64,000 nt of DNA from Monarcha castaneiventris obscurior. Its lineage: Eukaryota > Chordata > Aves > Passeriformes > Monarchidae. The notes beneath the pieces were generated by a model, which searched no databases, was not told the DNA's origin, and worked only from the letters and a program-made list of their open reading frames with translations. This document shows, piece by piece, positions 60,345 to 64,000 of this stretch. The translations under genes were made by a program, and so were the position numbers. Location: assembly GCA_026261815.1 (NCBI GenBank), contig JAMPIT010000885.1, positions 62,001-126,000 of the forward strand. Reading direction: 5' to 3'. The first letter of the stretch is position 1; every line of letters starts with the position of its first letter.

Positions 60345-63300
60345 TCAAAAATGGGGCGATGAATCCATGGCCAAGCTACTGCTGGTGCTGTGGATGTGGC
60401 AGAATTCCTGCCCGGGAATGGCTTTCTTCCGGCACCGCTGCCCAGCCCTGGTGAGCCCCTGGCACGGGGACCTACAGAGGAGACACCCATCAGCACCCCA
60501 GGAAGCCACCAGCAGCGGGGTGTCCCCCTGAGGTGACACCAAGCCCTGGACAAGGCACATTCTGGGTGGTTGCTGCTCACATGTTGGCCCTTGGTCTGCA
60601 GGGTTTGGGCTCCCAGTGCTTCCCAACATCCATGACCAGCTCTGGTGTCACCTGGTTTGGGAAAAAGAGGCTTCCTGTAGATGTCCCTTGTCCCCTGGGG
60701 TGCCTTGGCCATCCTTTGGGACACCCTCTTCCACCCCAAGTTCTTCGCTGTGTGTCACGTCCCCCAGCCCTGTCCATCTCCCCATGGGTTGTCCCACACC
60801 CAGAGGTGCCACCACGGTGAGGACACCCCAGCCTTGAAGGACCTGACCCCTCAGGGAGACCCAGCTGGCTCCCAAGAGCAGGTTTTTGGGGGACAGCACC
60901 AACTTGGGGACATCCCACCCAGCATCTCACCCCACGCGAGCTCGGCGTTTTCCTCCGGCCATCAGGGAGAGGTGACACCCGCCTTGGGAATCCAGGAATG
61001 TCCCCGGCCACCTCCTGGGGCTGCTCCAGGTTCGAGGGCTCTGAAAGAATATGGCCTAGGTGGAGACACCCTCCCAGTGCTCCTGTCCCCGGCTGCAGGA
61101 TAGGGACACTCTGGGGAGGTGGCAGGTGCCCTGGAAGAGCTTGGGGACACTCTGGGATCACACACATCCCAGCACAAGATGGGGATAGGTCAGGGTTTCA
61201 GATCCGTGTCCTACAGCCACCACACCTCCCACCTTGTGGGCGCCTCTCACCTCGCAGGCAGCTGCTCATCTCCATCTTGTCCAGCTCCTCCTGCAGCAGG
61301 TCCATATCACATTCCCTGCGTGGGAAGAAGGAAAAGAGGAGTCTCGTCACCTTGGTGGCTTCGGTGTCACCACCACCATGGAAGACGTGCGCCTCTCCAG
61401 CCTCTCCACACCCTTCTCCAAGCAGAAATAGGTCAGGGAGCTGTGATGAGGTACCCAGAAGCTGTAGGAAAGCCATCAAGATGTGTCCTGCCCTTTCCTG
61501 GGAACGTCTGCCAGATGGCTCCAGGATGGACCATGCAAGATGGGACATCCAGGATGAGGATCTGAGAATGGGACAACCAGGATGGCGGAAATAGGGGCAG
61601 GGAGTTGGAATGAGGTGCCCAAAAGCCATCAGGGTATGCCCCGTGCTTCCCTGGAGACCTCTGCCAGATGGTTCCAGGATGGAATATCCAGGATGGGAAA
61701 TCCAGGATGAGGCACCAAGGATGGGACACCCAGGATGGGACATCAGAGCAGGAACAGGGCAAGGAGCTGGGATGAGGTGCCCAAAAACCATAGGAAAACC
61801 ATCAAGACGTATCCTGTCCCTTCCTGGGGACTTCTGCCAGATAGCTCCAGGATGGAAAATCCAAGGTGGAGCACGAAGGATGGGACCCCCAAGGATGGGA
61901 GTTCCAGGATGAGACCCAGCAGCTCCCAAGGGTTCCATGCCACCTCTTCATCCATCTCCTACCTCTCCGGGGTGGAGGTGAGCCGGTACCGGGGCTCTTC
62001 CCGGGGAACCACCGGCCGGATCCTTCCGGCACCGTGGCAGGAGGATGCCACCAGCCCTGTGGGAAAACGAGGGAGTGGGAGAGGACAGAGCACCCCCAGA
62101 GTGCTGTGTCCCCAACCAGGAGTCCCCACACTCCTCCCCACCTGCCACAGCAAGGACCAGGAGAGTGGAGATTGCTGGGATGCCCAGAGTGCTGGAAGCG
62201 AGGAAGAGGAGGAGGAGGATGGTTCGGAGCGGCGCCGGCACCAGCAGGAGAACCAGGAGCATGACGTAGGAGCCGTGTGGGATGCAGGAGGAGGTGGCAC
62301 TTTGGCTCTGACCTGTGGGATGGGGGCAAGAAGAGCCTGGTGTTGGCAGCCACCAGCTCCCATCAATCCTCCAGCACCCATTCCCGCTCACCATCCGGGT
62401 CAGGGATGGCTTTGAGGTGCTCCAGGTGCTTTTCCAGCCGGCTTCGTGCATCTTCCAAGGCCATCAGCATCAGTGCCAGGCTCTGGTTGACTCTCTGCAG
62501 CTTCTCCATCACCTCCTGAAGGACCAGGTTGCTCTCTGCATGTGGGAAAGGTGGATACGGTGGTGGGATGAGTTGGGGAAGATGCACCCCGGTGTAAAAA
62601 AAACGCTGGGAATGGGATTTGCTGTGTTCCCACCTAGTTGGGGATGAACATCCTGAGTTCTTTCCCGCTCCTGATGGAGGTTGGATGGGACAACCTGGTG
62701 TCCTTCCCGGAGCTCCGCAGCCCCACGGCTGCTCACATTCCCTGTGGGGAGGGACGAGAGGCTGGATCAGTCCCAAAGTGGGATATGGGAACGTCCCAGC
62801 ATCCCAACCCTGGCTCGTACCCATCCGGTGGGTGATGTCCTCCATGAGCTGGACCACGGGGGTCTCATCCAGCGCCGACCTCACCCAGGTCTCCCACAGA
62901 TCCTCCTGAGGTGAATATTGGGGGGTGGTGACGGGGGAATGCTGGTTCTCCCCATGGACGCCCCAAAATGAACCCTCAGCACCCCTGGGTGCTCCCAGCA
63001 CAGGTTGGGGGGGACAGAGGAGTAGGTTTGGGGTGTAAAATATGGAAAAAAGGTGTGAACTCGCCCCACAATTTCACCTTCACCTGCCAAAAACAATCCC
63101 CACACCAGGCAAAGCAGCTGCCCAGGGTGGGGGATCCTGGGAACCCCCATTTCCCAGCTGGACGGTGACAGGAGTCCAGGTGTGACATCTCATGTGGCTT
63201 CTTCATCCTGCACCTGGAGATCACCCGTGGTTGTCTTGAGGGGGGGGGAATGTGCATGGGGAACCCCAGCTCTGGGGGACGGGGGGAGTCCCCACCTTCG

Positions 63301-63385
63301 CTGGGGGGGCAGCAAGGCCCCGCCACCCCAAAAACCCGGCAGCGGCACAGAGGAGCAGCACAGCCCAGGAGCTCTGGAGCAGCAT
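60345..63385 (-). CDS. Kar5/GEX1/brambleberry-like membrane protein (possibly decaying)
   Basis: Eleven exons on the minus strand. Coding parts: 63385 to about 63296 (exon 1, unsure), 63213-63084, 62905-62821, 62741-62634, 62535-62392, 62312-62142, 62056-61963, 61315-61251, 61040-60931, 60651-60581, 60471-60345. Exons 2-11 have GT-AG borders and join in phase. Visible: a hydrophobic start (LLQSSWAVLLLCAAAGF, signal-peptide-like), an LDSCH motif, helical coiled-coil segments (QLMEDITHRM; EVMEKLQRVNQSLALMLMAL), a double hydrophobic stretch (YVMLLVLLLVPAPL, TILLLLFLASS), then a tail ending in CQGLTRAGQRCRKKAIPGQE-FCHIH. That order fits the nuclear-fusion family that includes zebrafish brambleberry. 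Exon 1 does not join exon 2 in phase, and the family's long central part is not seen, so it may be truncated, damaged or misassembled. Name is inference from topology. Confidence 0.6.
61431..61920 (+). repeat. About 163-bp tandem repeats in an intron of the minus-strand gene
   Basis: Three units starting near 61431, 61592 and 61757: CAGGGAGCTG.GATGAGGTGCCCA... through CTTCTGCCAGATGGCTCCAGGATGG..., each ending in a run of short GGGACANCCAGGAT subrepeats. Confidence 0.8.
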
Positions 63386-63884
63386 GATGGGAATGTGGGG
63401 GGGATATCCTGTGGGGAAAAGAGGTGGGGTGAAGCCCCCCCCCCCTCCATACTCACGGACAAATTACAGGACCCCCCCCCCCACCCCAAATTTGGGGGAC
63501 CCACCCCACTAAGGGAACCTCCCGTAGCCCCAGGGATGCCGGTGGGTGGGGGTACTGTGGGAAGGAGACGGTGAGGAACATTCCGGAGTAGGAAGGAGCA
63601 CCCACATCCACGGCCAAATTTGGAGACACCCCCCCCCCCCAATAAAACCCGGGAATAGCGGCGGGTGGGAATCCTGTGGGGGGAGGAGAGTGAGGACCTC
63701 CCCCACTCCAAATTCAGTCCCCGCCTCCCTGGTGGGGACCCCGCCGTGGCCCCAGGGGTGCTGGGGCTCCGCTGAGCGCTGCGGGGAAGCTTTGGAAAGG
63801 TTTAGGAATAATCGGGAATGGTCGGGAACCCCCCCCCCCCCCGGGGACCCCCCACGCGTGGACCTGAGCGAACCACGTGGCGCC

Positions 63885-64000
63885 CGCGCGCCTGCGCAGT
63901 AGCCCCTTTCCCGCCCATTCCGCCCCGCCCCTTAAAGGAGGCTCAGCCAATAGGAGACAGGGGTGTGGCTACTCGCGGCCAATCAGCGCCGGGGGTGCGG
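63885..64000 (-). promoter_or_regulatory. CpG-rich promoter region
   Basis: An NRF1-like GCGCCTGCGCA at 63888-63898, several CCGCCC boxes, TTAAAGG, and CCAAT boxes at 63947 and 63979 on the + strand. It would serve the minus-strand gene; the CCAAT orientation also allows a + strand gene beyond the window. Confidence 0.6.

Overview
The window is avian nuclear DNA, very probably from a passerine-type bird. It holds a tandem array of feather-type beta-keratin (corneous beta-protein) genes, many antisense CR1 LINE remnants, a class II (ERVK-like) endogenous retrovirus, and two ordinary multi-exon vertebrate genes at the right end. In birds GFUS (formerly TSTA3) belongs to the region corresponding to human 8q24, on chromosome 2. 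A lineage-specific feather keratin expansion there is known from finches; assigning this window to that locus is inference.

1-51,000: sixteen feather keratin genes (called FK1-FK16 here), all on the + strand, spaced about 2.9-3.5 kb apart and exactly 3,182 bp apart for FK12-FK14. Each has a TATA box, a short noncoding exon 1, a 176-195 bp intron, an intronless coding exon (101-117 residues, usually 108) and an AATAAA signal. There are two N-terminal classes: MACYDLC (FK1-4 and FK11-16) and MACCRPC (FK5-10). Mosaic replacements between the classes point to gene conversion. Spacers are mostly degenerate minus-strand CR1 plus extra copies of the keratin promoter-upstream block that lack the TATA box and exon 1.

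32,148-34,577: a young 2.43-kb ERVK-like insertion, with a 6-bp target-site duplication, lies in the exon 2 leader of FK11, between its splice acceptor and its ATG. It has a normal 3' LTR. Its left end is not an LTR: it is a perfect 207-bp inverted copy of U5, joined through 5 bp of microhomology (GGAGG) to the last 60 bp of U5 and the primer-binding site. This is the structure expected if minus-strand strong-stop DNA folded back, primed itself and copied its own tRNA primer, and it is the most unusual object in the window. The 3' LTR ends 7 bp before the FK11 ATG, which is the first ATG downstream of the likely LTR start, so the LTR could serve as a new promoter.

51,000-54,300: no gene seen. 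54,300-60,050: GFUS (GDP-L-fucose synthase), + strand, CpG-rich leader exon and ten coding exons that join in phase to a complete 319-residue enzyme. Its introns contain G-rich, 75-bp and 45-bp tandem repeats; the 45-bp array starts at a CR1 tail. 60,170-64,000: a convergent minus-strand gene whose exons 2-11 join in phase. Its topology and C-terminal cysteine motif suggest a Kar5/GEX1/brambleberry-like nuclear-envelope fusion protein, but its first exon does not join in phase. A CpG-rich promoter with CCAAT and NRF1-type motifs closes the window.
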